Origin: Cellulomonas telluris
GTDB taxonomy: Bacteria; Actinomycetota; Actinomycetes; Actinomycetales; Cellulomonadaceae
NCBI RefSeq assembly: GCF_004886325.1
Contig: NZ_QXFN01000001.1
Location: 620,001-684,000, forward strand
Direction of reading: 5' to 3'
DNA: 64,000 nt
Below the pieces are notes generated by a model, which ran no database searches, had not been told where the DNA came from, and saw only the letters and a list, made by a program, of their open reading frames with translations. Positions 52,925-63,193 of this stretch are shown in pieces (the first letter of the stretch is position 1; each line of letters starts with the position of its first letter). Position numbers and translations under genes: made by a program.

Positions 52925-54004
52925 GTGGACGTGGGCAGCAGCGGGGTCGTGGACGGCACGGGCGCACCCGGCACGGCGGGGCCGTCGGGCGCGGAGCGCG
53001 TCGTCGTCGACTCCGCCCTCTACGTCGGCGGGCGGCGGCAGGCCGGTCCGCTCTCGGTCGCGCAGGCGGCGCGGGAGGCGCAGGCCCCGCGCGGGGAGGA
53101 CGGGTTCGTGTGGCTCGGGCTGCGCCACCCCACCGCGGACGACGTCGTCGACGTCGCCGCCGCGTTCGGGCTGCCCGCGCTCGCGGTCGAGGACGCCGTG
53201 AAGGCCCACCAGCGCCCCAAGCTCGAGGTCTACGACGACGTCGTGTTCGTCGTGCTCAAGCCGGCCCGGTACGTCGACCACGACGAGGTCGTCGAGGTCG
53301 GCGAGATCGCGATGTTCCTCGGCCCGCGGTTCGTCGTCACCGTCCGGCACGGCCACGGCGAGGTGCTCGGGCGGGTGCGCGCCGAGATGGACCGCGGCGA
53401 GGGCCCCGCGGCGGGCTTCGGCCCGGCGGGCGTCCTGTACCGGGCGGCGGACCTCGTCGTCGACGGGTACGAGCAGGCGCTCGAGGAGATCAACAGCGAC
53501 GTCGACGACATCGAGGCGCGCGTGTTCGGCCCCGGGCAGGGCAACCACGCCGAGCGGATCTACAAGCTCAAGCAGGAGGCGGCCGAGCTGCGCCGCGCCG
53601 TCCTGCCGCTCGGCCGCCCCCTGCAGCGCCTCATGGAGGCGGACGTGCCGCACGTCCCCGAGGCCGCTGCGCCGTACTTCCGCGACGTCCAGGACCACCT
53701 GCTGCGTGCCGCCGACGCCGTCGAGGCGGTCGAGCGCCAGCTCGGCGACGTGCTGCAGGCCAACACCGCGCGCGTCACGGTCGGGCAGAGCGAGGTCGCG
53801 CTGCGGCAGAACGGCGACATGCGCAAGATCTCCGCGTGGGCGGCGATCGCGCTCGTCCCCACCGCGATCGCCGGCGTGTACGGCATGAACTTCGACCACA
53901 TGCCCGAGCTGCACTGGGTCTACGGGTACCCGGCCGTGCTGGTGGTCATCGTCACCGCGTGCGTCGTGCTGCACCGCGTGTTCCGGCGCAACGGCTGGCT
54001 GTAG
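52925..54004 (+). CDS. corA: CorA-type magnesium/cobalt transporter
   Basis: 359 residues from a GTG with GGAGG 7 nt upstream; TACGGT at 52896-52901 is a plausible -10. A long cytoplasmic alpha/beta domain (GEIAMFLGPRFVVTVRHG...EINSDVDDIEARVF) leads into two C-terminal helices. The signature YGMNF follows the first helix (AAIALVPTAIAGVYGMNFDHMP), and YPAVLVVIVTACVVLHRVF is the second, ending in basic residues RRNGWL. Pentameric CorA channels admit Mg2+ and also Co2+ or Ni2+. About 30 disordered residues precede the normal N terminus. Confidence 0.95.
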   Translation: MDVGSSGVVDGTGAPGTAGPSGAERVVVDSALYVGGRRQAGPLSVAQAAREAQAPRGEDGFVWLGLRHPTADDVVDVAAAFGLPALAVEDAVKAHQRPKLEVYDDVVFVVLKPARYVDHDEVVEVGEIAMFLGPRFVVTVRHGHGEVLGRVRAEMDRGEGPAAGFGPAGVLYRAADLVVDGYEQALEEINSDVDDIEARVFGPGQGNHAERIYKLKQEAAELRRAVLPLGRPLQRLMEADVPHVPEAAAPYFRDVQDHLLRAADAVEAVERQLGDVLQANTARVTVGQSEVALRQNGDMRKISAWAAIALVPTAIAGVYGMNFDHMPELHWVYGYPAVLVVIVTACVVLHRVFRRNGWL

Positions 54005-54050
54005 GGCGCACGTCACGCCGCCGCGGCCGGGTCGGGCCGCGGTGCCGCCG

Positions 54051-54063
54051 TAGCATCGCCCGG
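54051..54063 (+). promoter_or_regulatory. -10 element TAGCAT positioned for a leaderless mRNA
   Basis: TAGCAT (54051-54056) is followed by 6 nt and then the GTG of the MFS gene, so transcription should start on the start codon. There is no Shine-Dalgarno. No clear -35 is seen. The same tagcatcgcccg string precedes the MetE-like gene near 11.7 kb. Confidence 0.5.
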
Positions 54064-55346
54064 TGCGCCACCTGCTCGTCGACCTGACCCCGGTCCGGGT
54101 CAGCCCGGCGTTCCGGCGGCTGTGGCTCGGCCTGTCGGTCGCGAACCTCGGCGCACAGCTGACGGTGGTCGCGGTGGGCCTGCAGGTGTACGCGCTGACG
54201 GCCTCGACGCTGGCCGTCGGCGTGCTCGGGCTGTGCGCGCTCGTGCCCCTCGTCGTGTTCGGGCTGTACGGCGGCGCGCTCGTCGACCACTACGACCGGC
54301 GGACCGTCGCGCTCGTCGCGTCGGTGGTCAGCTGGGTCGCGGTGCTGGTGCTCGTGGCGCAGGCGGTGCTCGGCAACGAGCACGTCGGGCTGCTGTACGC
54401 GCTGGTCGCGGTGCAGTCGGCCGCCGGCGCGGTGAACTCCCCGGCGCGCTCGGCGATCATCCCGCGCCTGCTCGAGCCGCGGCTCATGCCCGCCGCGAAC
54501 GCCCTGCAGACCATCGGCTGGAACACGGCCCTGACGGTCGGCCCGCTCGCGGGCGCGGTCCTCGTCGCCTCCGTCGGCTACGCCTGGGCGTACGCCGTCG
54601 ACGCCGTGCTGTTCACCTTCGCGCTCACCGCGCTGCTGCGCCTGCCGCCCGTCCCGCCCGAGCCGTCCGCGACCCGCCGGGAGCGCCTCGGCCTCGGCTC
54701 GGTCGTCGACGGCCTGCGCTACCTCGGCACGCAGCCGAACGTGCGCATGACGTTCCTCGTCGACATCGTCGCCATGGTCACCGCCATGCCGCGCGCGCTC
54801 TTCCCCGCCGTGGGTGTCCTCTACCTGGGCGGCGGCGAGGCGACCACGGGCGCGCTCACGGCCGCGATCGCCGTCGGCGGCATCGTCGCCGGGCTGTTCT
54901 CCGGCGGGCTGGCGCGCGTGCGGTGGCAGGGGCGGATCATCGCGGTCGCGATCACCGCGTGGGGGCTGTCGGTCGTCGGGTTCGGCACCGTGCTCGTCGC
55001 CGCCGGACGCACGTCGCCGGACCACGCGCTGCCCGTCGCGCTCGCGCTGGCGCTGGCCGCCCTCGCCCTCGCGGGCGCCTCCGACACCGTCTCGTCGGTG
55101 TTCCGCCAGACGATCCTGCAGACCGCGACCCCGGACGACATGCGCGGGCGCCTGCAGGGCGTGTTCGTGGTCGTCGTGGCGGGCGGACCGCGCCTCGGCG
55201 AGCTCGCGCTGGGCGCGGCCTCCACGCGGGTCGGCGAGGGGTGGGCGGCCGTCGCCGGCGGCGTCGCGTGCGTCGTGCTGCTGTGGGTGCTCGTGCGCGC
55301 CCAGCGCACGTTCTGGGACTACGACGCCCGCGCCCCCGCACCGTGA
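54063..55346 (+). CDS. MFS exporter, DHA3/EntS-like
   Basis: 427 residues from a GTG that is probably the first codon of a leaderless mRNA. VSPAFRRLWLGLSVANLGAQLTVVAVGLQVYALT at the start and AVNSPARSAIIPRLLEPRLMPAANALQTIGWNTALTVGPLAGAVLV in the middle are typical of the enterobactin exporter EntS and related DHA3 drug/siderophore exporters. Twelve helices; FRQTILQTATPDDMRGRLQGVF is another family block. It exports a small molecule using the proton gradient; the substrate is unknown, and no siderophore genes are nearby. Confidence 0.9.
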   Translation: MRHLLVDLTPVRVSPAFRRLWLGLSVANLGAQLTVVAVGLQVYALTASTLAVGVLGLCALVPLVVFGLYGGALVDHYDRRTVALVASVVSWVAVLVLVAQAVLGNEHVGLLYALVAVQSAAGAVNSPARSAIIPRLLEPRLMPAANALQTIGWNTALTVGPLAGAVLVASVGYAWAYAVDAVLFTFALTALLRLPPVPPEPSATRRERLGLGSVVDGLRYLGTQPNVRMTFLVDIVAMVTAMPRALFPAVGVLYLGGGEATTGALTAAIAVGGIVAGLFSGGLARVRWQGRIIAVAITAWGLSVVGFGTVLVAAGRTSPDHALPVALALALAALALAGASDTVSSVFRQTILQTATPDDMRGRLQGVFVVVVAGGPRLGELALGAASTRVGEGWAAVAGGVACVVLLWVLVRAQRTFWDYDARAPAP

Positions 55347-55348
55347 TG

Positions 55349-55375
55349 CGGGCGGTCGTCGTGAGGCGCCGCCCG
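55349..55375. terminator. Hairpin between convergent genes
   Basis: cgggcgg and ccgcccg pair over 7 bp around a 13-nt loop in the 52-bp gap between the MFS gene and the oppositely directed propeller gene. Moderate stability only. Confidence 0.4.
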
Positions 55376-55398
55376 GCCGACGCGCGGACCGGGCCCGG

Positions 55399-56862
55399 TC
55401 AGCCGAGCACCAGCGGCCCGTCCGCCCCGAGCGCCACCACCGCGCCGGCCCACGGCTGCACCGACGTGACGTCGGAGGGCAGCGCGACGGTCCGCCGCAC
55501 CGCGCCGTCCGCGGGGTCCAGCCCGACGAGCTCGCGACGCCGAGCCGCGCCGGCGACCCGGCGCGGCTCGTACAGCAGCGTGCCGTCGGTGACCACCCCG
55601 AAGAAGGACGCACCCTCGCGCGGGCGTTCCCAGAGCAGGGCGCCCGTCCGGGCGTCGACGGTCGCGAGCAGGACCGGCGTCGTCAGGTGCACCCGCCCGT
55701 CCAGCAGGGATGCGGCGTCGACGAGCGGCACCGCCACCTCCCAGCGGACCTCGCCGGTCCGCGCGTCGACGGCGCGCACGTGCCCGCCGTCCCGCGCGAG
55801 CAGCAGCCCGGGCACCGATCCGTCGTCGACGCGCACGGCGACCAGGCTCCCCGTGACCCGCACGTCGCCGCCGGCCCGCAGCACCGTGCCGTGCTCACGG
55901 CCGGGGACGACCACCTCGACCCGCCCGTCCGGGAGGGGGACGACGTGCGCCTGCGCCGTGCCGGGCAGCGGCGCACGCAGCCGCCGGCCGTCCTCGGGGT
56001 CGAGCAGCACCACCGAGCCGTCCTCCCGCACGACCGCCGCCGTCCCGTCCGCGAGCGTGCGCACGTCTGCCGGGCCGACGGCGCCCGCACCCCCGGACAG
56101 GACGTCGACCTCGGCAGGGGGCAACGGCGTGGCCCACCGCTCCCGCGCGTCCTCGGCGTCGACGGCCCACACGTGCGACCCGCCGGCCGGGTCCGTCCCC
56201 AGCAGCACGACGAGGTCCGCCACGCGGGTGGCCGCGTGCGCGAGCGCGTCCCCGTGCCGGGCGGCGTGCTCGGCCAGGACCTCGCCCGTGGTGGCGTCGA
56301 GCACGAGCAGCCGCGCCGTCGTCGGCGTCGTGGTGAAGCTGCTCGTCCCCTCGACCACCAGGTACGCGTCGACGGCCAGGCAGACGACACGGTGCTCGCC
56401 CGTCGCGAGGCAGCGGGTGCCCGCGGGCTCCGTCGCGCCCCCGCGCTCGCCCGGGGCCGGCAGCAGGGGCACGGACCAGCGCACGTCGCCGCTCGGCGTG
56501 TCGACCGCGACCGCGTCCTGCGCCCCGTCCGCCGCGGTGCGCACCGCGACGACCGTCCGCGGGTCCCGCCACCCCGGCACCGGCGCGAGGTGCGGGTCGG
56601 GCGACCAGCGGGCGGCGAGCGCATCCGGCAGGGGCGCGACCGCCCCGGCGACGTCCAGCGCACGCTCGAGGCGGTCGCGCTCGCGGGCGTCGACGACGGC
56701 CTGCGCGATGCCGAGCCCGCCGAGACCGACGGCGACGGCCCCCGCGACGGCCCACCACCGCCGGGCCCGGCCGGCGCGGGGGCGCGCCGTGCCGGGGTCG
56801 CCACCGGCGTCCGCGCCGGGCGGCTCCTCGACGAGCTCCACGTCGCGTGTCCCGCGCCTCAT
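55399..56862 (-). CDS. Membrane-anchored PQQ-like beta-propeller protein (left partner)
   Basis: 487 residues. Cytoplasmic head with TRDVELVEEPPG, one membrane helix (WWAVAGAVAVGLGGLGIAQAVV, about 36-57) and an extracytoplasmic domain of repeated strands of the PQQ/quinoprotein type: SGDVRWSVPLL, TGEVLAEHAAR, DARERWATPL, TGEVRWEVAV, TGALLWERPR. These W-x-x/DA-x-TG repeats build a propeller without necessarily binding PQQ. The ATG follows TAGCGT by 6 nt and has no ribosome site, implying a leaderless mRNA. It is a paralogue of the divergent neighbour. Function unknown, perhaps ligand sensing or assembly at the envelope. Confidence 0.82.
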   Translation of the reverse strand: MRRGTRDVELVEEPPGADAGGDPGTARPRAGRARRWWAVAGAVAVGLGGLGIAQAVVDARERDRLERALDVAGAVAPLPDALAARWSPDPHLAPVPGWRDPRTVVAVRTAADGAQDAVAVDTPSGDVRWSVPLLPAPGERGGATEPAGTRCLATGEHRVVCLAVDAYLVVEGTSSFTTTPTTARLLVLDATTGEVLAEHAARHGDALAHAATRVADLVVLLGTDPAGGSHVWAVDAEDARERWATPLPPAEVDVLSGGAGAVGPADVRTLADGTAAVVREDGSVVLLDPEDGRRLRAPLPGTAQAHVVPLPDGRVEVVVPGREHGTVLRAGGDVRVTGSLVAVRVDDGSVPGLLLARDGGHVRAVDARTGEVRWEVAVPLVDAASLLDGRVHLTTPVLLATVDARTGALLWERPREGASFFGVVTDGTLLYEPRRVAGAARRRELVGLDPADGAVRRTVALPSDVTSVQPWAGAVVALGADGPLVLG

Positions 56863-56868
56863 CCGGGC

Positions 56869-56909
56869 ACGCTAACCGAGCCCGGAGCCACCGGCGGCGG
56901 GGGTAGCGT
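56869..56909. promoter_or_regulatory. Mirror-image leaderless promoters for two divergent genes
   Basis: On the minus strand TAGCGT (56869-56874) is 6 nt from the ATG at 56862; on the plus strand TAGCGT (56904-56909) is 6 nt from the ATG at 56916. Neither gene has a Shine-Dalgarno. The whole intergenic region is 53 bp, so both promoters and any shared regulator site are packed into it. Confidence 0.55.
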
Positions 56910-56915
56910 CCGCGC

Positions 56916-58511
56916 ATGGCGCTGCGCGACGTCGAGCTCGTCGAGGACGAGCCGGAGCGACCGGACGGCCCGGACGAGGGCGGGCCGGCGCGGCCCTGGC
57001 TGCGCCGCCACCCGCGCGCGGTCGGCGCGCTGGCGGTCGGGCTCGTCCTCGCCGTCGCGGTGGCCGCCGGGCTGGAGGTGCGCGCGCGGCAGCAGGACGC
57101 CGCCCGCGTCGAGGCGCTGCAGGGGGTGCCGGGCGTGCTGCGCCCGCTCGACCCGGCGCTGCCGGTCGACGTGAGCGTGTCCCGGTCCTACGAGGACGCG
57201 ACGGCGTTGCCCGTCGCCGTCCATGCGCTGCTCGCCGGCGTCGCGGCCGGGGACGTCGTGGTGGCGGGCGTGTGGGATCCCGACGGCGTCGACGTCGTCG
57301 GTGTCGGTGCCGAGGACGGCAGGGAGCGCTGGCGGACGCCGATCGCGCCGCCACCCGACCTGCCGGCCCCCGAGTCGCGCTGGGTGTGGTGCACCGCGTA
57401 CGGGCGCCTGCCCTGGCAGCCGGCCCCGGCCGTGCCCGCCGGACGGGGGCCCGTCGCCTGCACGGCGGAGTGGCTGCCGCCGTCCGCCCCCGCCGCCGAC
57501 GGGAGCATGACCGCGCAGAGCCGGACGTCCCTCCTCGAGGTCGACCCGGTGGACGGACGCGTCCTGCACCGGGTCGAGCTGCCGCCGGGGCGGTCCGTGG
57601 CACGCGCGCCCCACGGCTGGGTCACGGCGACGGCCGAGGGCGGGACCGTCGTCGTCGAGTCGCTCGCGGGCGACGGGACGTCCCGGTGGCGGACCGTCCT
57701 CGACGTGCCGGGCGGCGACCCCGTCCTCGGTGCCGGCGAGTTCTTCGGCGTGCTCGTCGACGAGGAGCGCGTCCTCGTGCAGGCGGAGGGTGGCGCCTGG
57801 GTGCTCGCGGCGCAGGACGGCGCGGCGGTCGGCACCGTGGCCGACGCGGGGGCCGGGATGGCACGGCTGCTGCCCGGGGGGCGTCTGCTGCTGGAGGACG
57901 CGACCCCGTCCGGCGCGCCCCGGGGCGTCCTGCACCTCCCCGACGGGACGTCGCACGACCTGGACGGCGAGGAGCTCGTGCAGCCGGCGCTCGACGACGG
58001 CAGCCTCGGCGACGTCCTCCTCACGACGGACCGGGGCGACGGGCTCGGGGTGGAGGGCCGCGTGACGCTGCGCGGACCGGACGGCGAGGCGCTGTGGTCG
58101 GCGCAGGGGCGGCCGGCCGGCGGCGCCCTGGTGGTCGACGGCACGGTCGTCGTGCTCGACGGGACGCACCTGCGGCGCCTGGACGGCCAGGACGGGGACG
58201 AGCGGTGGAGCGCGCCGCTGCCGCGCCGCGTCGGTGCCGGGCAGCTGCTGACCGACGGCCGTGTGCTGCTGCTCGGGACGAACACCGGCCTGGACGCGTG
58301 GACCTACGACGGCGCGCACGCCTGGTCGGCCGCGCTGCAGCGCGACGGCGACGAGGTGCGCCTGCGGGCGGGGGAGGCGGTGCCCTCCCCGACGGGTCCG
58401 TCCGCCGGCGTGGCGGACATGGTGACGTGGACGGCGACGGCCCGGGGACGGCTCGTGCTGATGGTGTCCTCGACGACGTCGTCGCGCGAGGACGTGCTCG
58501 TGCTCCGCTGA
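56916..58511 (+). CDS. Membrane-anchored PQQ-like beta-propeller protein (right partner)
   Basis: 531 residues. The N terminus ALRDVELVEDEPE matches TRDVELVEEPPG of the divergent neighbour, followed by a membrane helix (AVGALAVGLVLAVAVAAGLEV) and an external propeller with blades such as DGRERWRTPIAPP, DGTSRWRTVLDVPGG, DGEALWSAQGRPAGG and DGDERWSAPLPRR. Two Cys (VWCTAYG, PVACTAEW) in the second blade may pair outside the cell. Leaderless start is likely (TAGCGT, 6 nt). An extra 45 residues between blades distinguish it from its partner. No enzymatic site is evident. Confidence 0.82.
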   Translation: MALRDVELVEDEPERPDGPDEGGPARPWLRRHPRAVGALAVGLVLAVAVAAGLEVRARQQDAARVEALQGVPGVLRPLDPALPVDVSVSRSYEDATALPVAVHALLAGVAAGDVVVAGVWDPDGVDVVGVGAEDGRERWRTPIAPPPDLPAPESRWVWCTAYGRLPWQPAPAVPAGRGPVACTAEWLPPSAPAADGSMTAQSRTSLLEVDPVDGRVLHRVELPPGRSVARAPHGWVTATAEGGTVVVESLAGDGTSRWRTVLDVPGGDPVLGAGEFFGVLVDEERVLVQAEGGAWVLAAQDGAAVGTVADAGAGMARLLPGGRLLLEDATPSGAPRGVLHLPDGTSHDLDGEELVQPALDDGSLGDVLLTTDRGDGLGVEGRVTLRGPDGEALWSAQGRPAGGALVVDGTVVVLDGTHLRRLDGQDGDERWSAPLPRRVGAGQLLTDGRVLLLGTNTGLDAWTYDGAHAWSAALQRDGDEVRLRAGEAVPSPTGPSAGVADMVTWTATARGRLVLMVSSTTSSREDVLVLR

Positions 58512-58631
58512 GGCAGCGGCGGGCCGGCGACGGCGCCGGTGTAGATTGCGGGCGGTCCCGGCGCGTGGTCCGCCGGTCGCGGCATCGGGGGCCCTCGGGA
58601 CGCCGCCGTGACGAGGCGAAGGGGATGGGCT

Positions 58632-59666
58632 GTGGCGACGATGGTCGACGTCGCGCGCCTCGCCGGCGTGTCGGTCAAGACCGTCTCGAACGTCCTCAAC
58701 GGCTACCCGTACATCCGCGAGACGACGCGTGCGCGCGTGCTCGAGGCGATCGACGAGCTCGGGTACGAGGTCAACGTGACGGCGCGCAGCCTGCGGTCGG
58801 GCCGCACCGGGATGATCGGGCTCGCGGTGCCGGAGCTGGGGCAGCCGTACTTCGGCGAGCTCGCGGACGAGGTGCTGGCCGCCGCGCGCAGGCACGGCGT
58901 GCAGGTCCTCATCGAGCCCACCGGCTTCACGCGCGAGGGCGAGCTGGCCGCGCTGCGCGAGCCGCGGCGCGGGCTCGTCGACGGGCTGGTGTTCAGCCCG
59001 GCCGCGCTGGAGCAGGACGACGCGCCGCTGCTCGAGGAGGCCGGCTACCCGCTCGTGCTCCTGGGCGAGCAGGTCTTCTCGTCCCGTGTCGACCACGTGA
59101 CCATGCGCAACGTGGAGGGGGCGCGCGCGGCGACGGACCTGCTGCTCGACCTGGGCCGGCGGCGCATCGCGGCCGTCGGCATGCTGCACTCCCGGACCGC
59201 CGGGTCCGCGTCGCTGCGGTACCAGGGCTACCGCGAGGCGCTCGCCGCGCGGGGGCTGGAGGTCGACGACCGGCTGCTCGGCTGGGCCGACGACGGCTGG
59301 CACCGGGCGAACGGCGCGCGCGCGATGGCGCACGTGCTCGACACCGGCGTGGAGGTGGACGGCGTCGTCGCGTTCAACGACGCGCTCGCGGTCGGGGCGA
59401 TGTTCGAGCTGCAGGTGCGCGGGCTGCGGATCCCCGGCGACGTCGCGGTCGTCGGCTTCGACGACGTCGAGGACGCGCGCTACTCCGTGCCGACGCTCAC
59501 CACCGTCGACCCCGGTCGCCGGGAGATCGCCGACGTCGCGGTCGAGCTGCTGGTGCGACGGGTGCAGGAGCGCCTGTCGCCGCCGGACGAGCCCGCGCCG
59601 CCGGTGCTGCACCTGGCGGACCTGCGGGTCGTCGAGCGGGAGAGCACGCCGCGGCGCGACCGCTGA
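58632..59666 (+). CDS. LacI-family transcriptional regulator
   Basis: 344 residues from a GTG with AAGGGG 7 nt upstream (an earlier GTG at 58608 and an ATG at 58641 are alternatives). The helix-turn-helix is MVDVARLAGVSVKTVSNVLNGYPYIRETTRARVLEAIDELGYEVN, and the rest is a periplasmic-binding-protein-like sugar domain (GMIGLAVPELGQPYFGELADEVLAAARRHG; VVGFDDVEDARYSVPTLTTVD). TAGATT at 58542-58547 may be its -10. It is followed, 387 bp later, by the xylanase gene and most likely represses it until xylan breakdown products arrive. Confidence 0.93.
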   Translation: MATMVDVARLAGVSVKTVSNVLNGYPYIRETTRARVLEAIDELGYEVNVTARSLRSGRTGMIGLAVPELGQPYFGELADEVLAAARRHGVQVLIEPTGFTREGELAALREPRRGLVDGLVFSPAALEQDDAPLLEEAGYPLVLLGEQVFSSRVDHVTMRNVEGARAATDLLLDLGRRRIAAVGMLHSRTAGSASLRYQGYREALAARGLEVDDRLLGWADDGWHRANGARAMAHVLDTGVEVDGVVAFNDALAVGAMFELQVRGLRIPGDVAVVGFDDVEDARYSVPTLTTVDPGRREIADVAVELLVRRVQERLSPPDEPAPPVLHLADLRVVERESTPRRDR

Positions 59667-61481
<1,815 letters not shown>

Positions 61482-61510
61482 CGGCCGGCGACGGGCCCTG
61501 ACGGGTCGGA

Positions 61511-61546
61511 CGACGGGCGCGGCACCTGCGGGTGCCGCGCCCGTCG
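61511..61546 (+). terminator. 16-bp perfect hairpin after the xylanase gene
   Basis: cgacgggcgcggcacc pairs without mismatch with 61531-61546 around the loop tgcg, 29 bp beyond the stop codon. The longest uninterrupted short-loop stem in the window. Confidence 0.8.
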
Positions 61547-61605
61547 GCGTCGGTGGCGCGCCGTGACGGTTGCCGCGCGTGCCGCAGGCGGGCCATCATC
61601 GGCGG

Positions 61606-62058
61606 GTGGCGATGACGGCGGAACGCACCGATCCCGCGGCGGCCGACGACGACCGTGGCGTCGCGGTGGCGTCCGCGCTGTTCCGGTGCCTCGGCGACCC
61701 CTCCCGCCTGGCGATCCTGCGCCACCTGCTGCTCGGCGAGCACCGCGTGGTCGACCTGACCCGGCACATGGGCCTCGCTCAGTCCACCGTGTCGCAGCAC
61801 GTCGCGTGCCTGCGCGACTGCGGCCTCGTCACCGCCCGCGCGCAGGGCCGGGCGAGCGTCCTGTCGGTGCCGCACCCCGACGCCGTGCGCGCGCTCCTCG
61901 CCGTCGCCCAGGCGCTGCTGGCCCGCACGGGCGACGCGGTGGAGCTCTGCCCGGTGCACCCGGCGGACGACGGGGCTGACGACGGGGTGGACGACGGGCC
62001 CGACGGCGAGCCCGACGACGAGGCGGACGTCGAGGCGGACGTCGAGGAGGCCCGGTGA
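61606..62058 (+). CDS. ArsR-family metal sensor, CmtR-like
   Basis: 150 residues from a GTG (ATG two codons later is possible); CATCAT lies 6 nt upstream, so the mRNA may be leaderless. The winged helix is LFRCLGDPSRLAILRHLLLGEHRVVDLTRHMGLAQSTVSQHVACLRDCGLVTARAQGRASV. The recognition helix carries CLRDC, the Cys-x3-Cys arrangement of the mycobacterial Cd/Pb sensor CmtR, and a third Cys lies in AVELCPVHP. A 35-residue Asp/Glu-rich tail ends the protein. It overlaps the CDF exporter gene (GTGA), so it almost certainly controls metal efflux and is released from DNA by metal. Confidence 0.93.
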   Translation: MAMTAERTDPAAADDDRGVAVASALFRCLGDPSRLAILRHLLLGEHRVVDLTRHMGLAQSTVSQHVACLRDCGLVTARAQGRASVLSVPHPDAVRALLAVAQALLARTGDAVELCPVHPADDGADDGVDDGPDGEPDDEADVEADVEEAR

Positions 62059-62972
62059 GCGCCGGGCACCACCACGGCCGCGCGACCGCCACGGGCCGTC
62101 ACCGGGGGCGGCTCGCCGTCGTCCTCGCGCTCACCCTGGTGGTCGCGGCCGTGCAGGTCGTCGGCGGTCTGGCGTCGGGCTCGCTCGCGCTGCTCGCCGA
62201 CGCCGGGCACATGGTGACCGACGCGAGCGGCGTCGCGATCGCGCTCGCCGCGGCGGCCCTCGCCGCACGGCCGGCCACGACCAGCCGCACGTTCGGGCTG
62301 CAGCGCGCCGAGGTGCTGGCGGCCCTCGCCAACGGGCTGCTGCTCGCCGCGGTGGGCGTGTGGGTCGTCGTCGAGGCGGTGCGGCGCTGGTCGGACCCGC
62401 CGGAGGTCGCGTCGGGGACGATGCTCGCCGTCGCGGCGCTGGGCGCGGCCGCCAACGTCGTCGGCCTGCTCCTGCTGCGGCCGGGCCGGCGCGAGAGCCT
62501 CAACGTGCGCGGCGCGTACCTCGAGGTGCTCGCGGACCTGGCCGGCTCGGTCGCGGTGCTCGTCGCGGGCGTCGTCATCGCGACGACGGGTTGGGCGCGC
62601 GCCGACGTCGTGGCGTCGCTCGTCATCGGGCTGCTCGTCGTCCCCCGGGCGTGGTCGCTCCTGCGCGACGTCGTCGACGTGCTGCTGGAGTCCACGCCGC
62701 GGGACCTCGACCTCGACGCGGTGCGGGCCCGCATCCGGCGGGTGCCCGGCGTCGTCGACGTCCACGACCTGCACGCCTGGACCATCACGAGCGGGGTGCC
62801 CGTGCTGTCCGCGCACGTGGTCGTCGACGACGCCTGCCTGGCCGGCAACCGCAGCGGGCAGGTGCTCGACGCGCTGATCGCGTGCCTCGGCGAGCACGTC
62901 GACACGGCGCACTCGACGTTCCAGCTCGAGCCGGTCGGCCACGCCGCGCACGAGCCGGTCCAGCACGCCTGA
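62055..62972 (+). CDS. Cation diffusion facilitator metal exporter
   Basis: 305 residues from a GTG that overlaps the sensor stop codon. The N terminus has MSAGHHHG, a metal-binding His cluster. Six membrane helices; helix 2 contains HMVTD (site A, His and Asp) in LLADAGHMVTDASG, while the matching helix 5 motif is EVLAD in GAYLEVLADLAGS, with Glu in place of the usual His or Asp. The cytoplasmic domain ends with DVHDLHAWTITSG. It exports divalent metal ions (Zn, Cd or Pb, by context) in exchange for protons. The helix 5 change may alter ion choice. Confidence 0.93.
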   Translation: MSAGHHHGRATATGRHRGRLAVVLALTLVVAAVQVVGGLASGSLALLADAGHMVTDASGVAIALAAAALAARPATTSRTFGLQRAEVLAALANGLLLAAVGVWVVVEAVRRWSDPPEVASGTMLAVAALGAAANVVGLLLLRPGRRESLNVRGAYLEVLADLAGSVAVLVAGVVIATTGWARADVVASLVIGLLVVPRAWSLLRDVVDVLLESTPRDLDLDAVRARIRRVPGVVDVHDLHAWTITSGVPVLSAHVVVDDACLAGNRSGQVLDALIACLGEHVDTAHSTFQLEPVGHAAHEPVQHA

Positions 62973-62983
62973 CCGCCTCGGCT

Positions 62984-63059
62984 CGGCGAGCGCGCCACAC
63001 ACCGGACGAGCGCGCCACACGTGTCCGGTGCGCTCGACGGACGTCCGGCGCGCTCGCCG
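62984..63059. repeat. Palindromic interspersed repeat with 13-bp arms
   Basis: cggcgagcgcgcc (62984-62996) pairs exactly with ggcgcgctcgccg (63047-63059). Between them are further cgagcgc/gcgctcg words with the ccggacgag core also found near 15.1 and 18.2 kb. It follows the CDF gene by 11 bp and could end its transcript. Confidence 0.8.
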
Positions 63060-63193
63060 CCGGCCGCACTCGACGGGGGCGGGGGCAGGGGCGCGAGGCG
63101 GGCCGTCGCGGTGCGAGGTCGCGTCACCCCGGCCATGCTGGACGGGGCGCCGAGAGCGCGCCCGCGTCCCGCAGCGACCGTCCGGAGGCCCCC

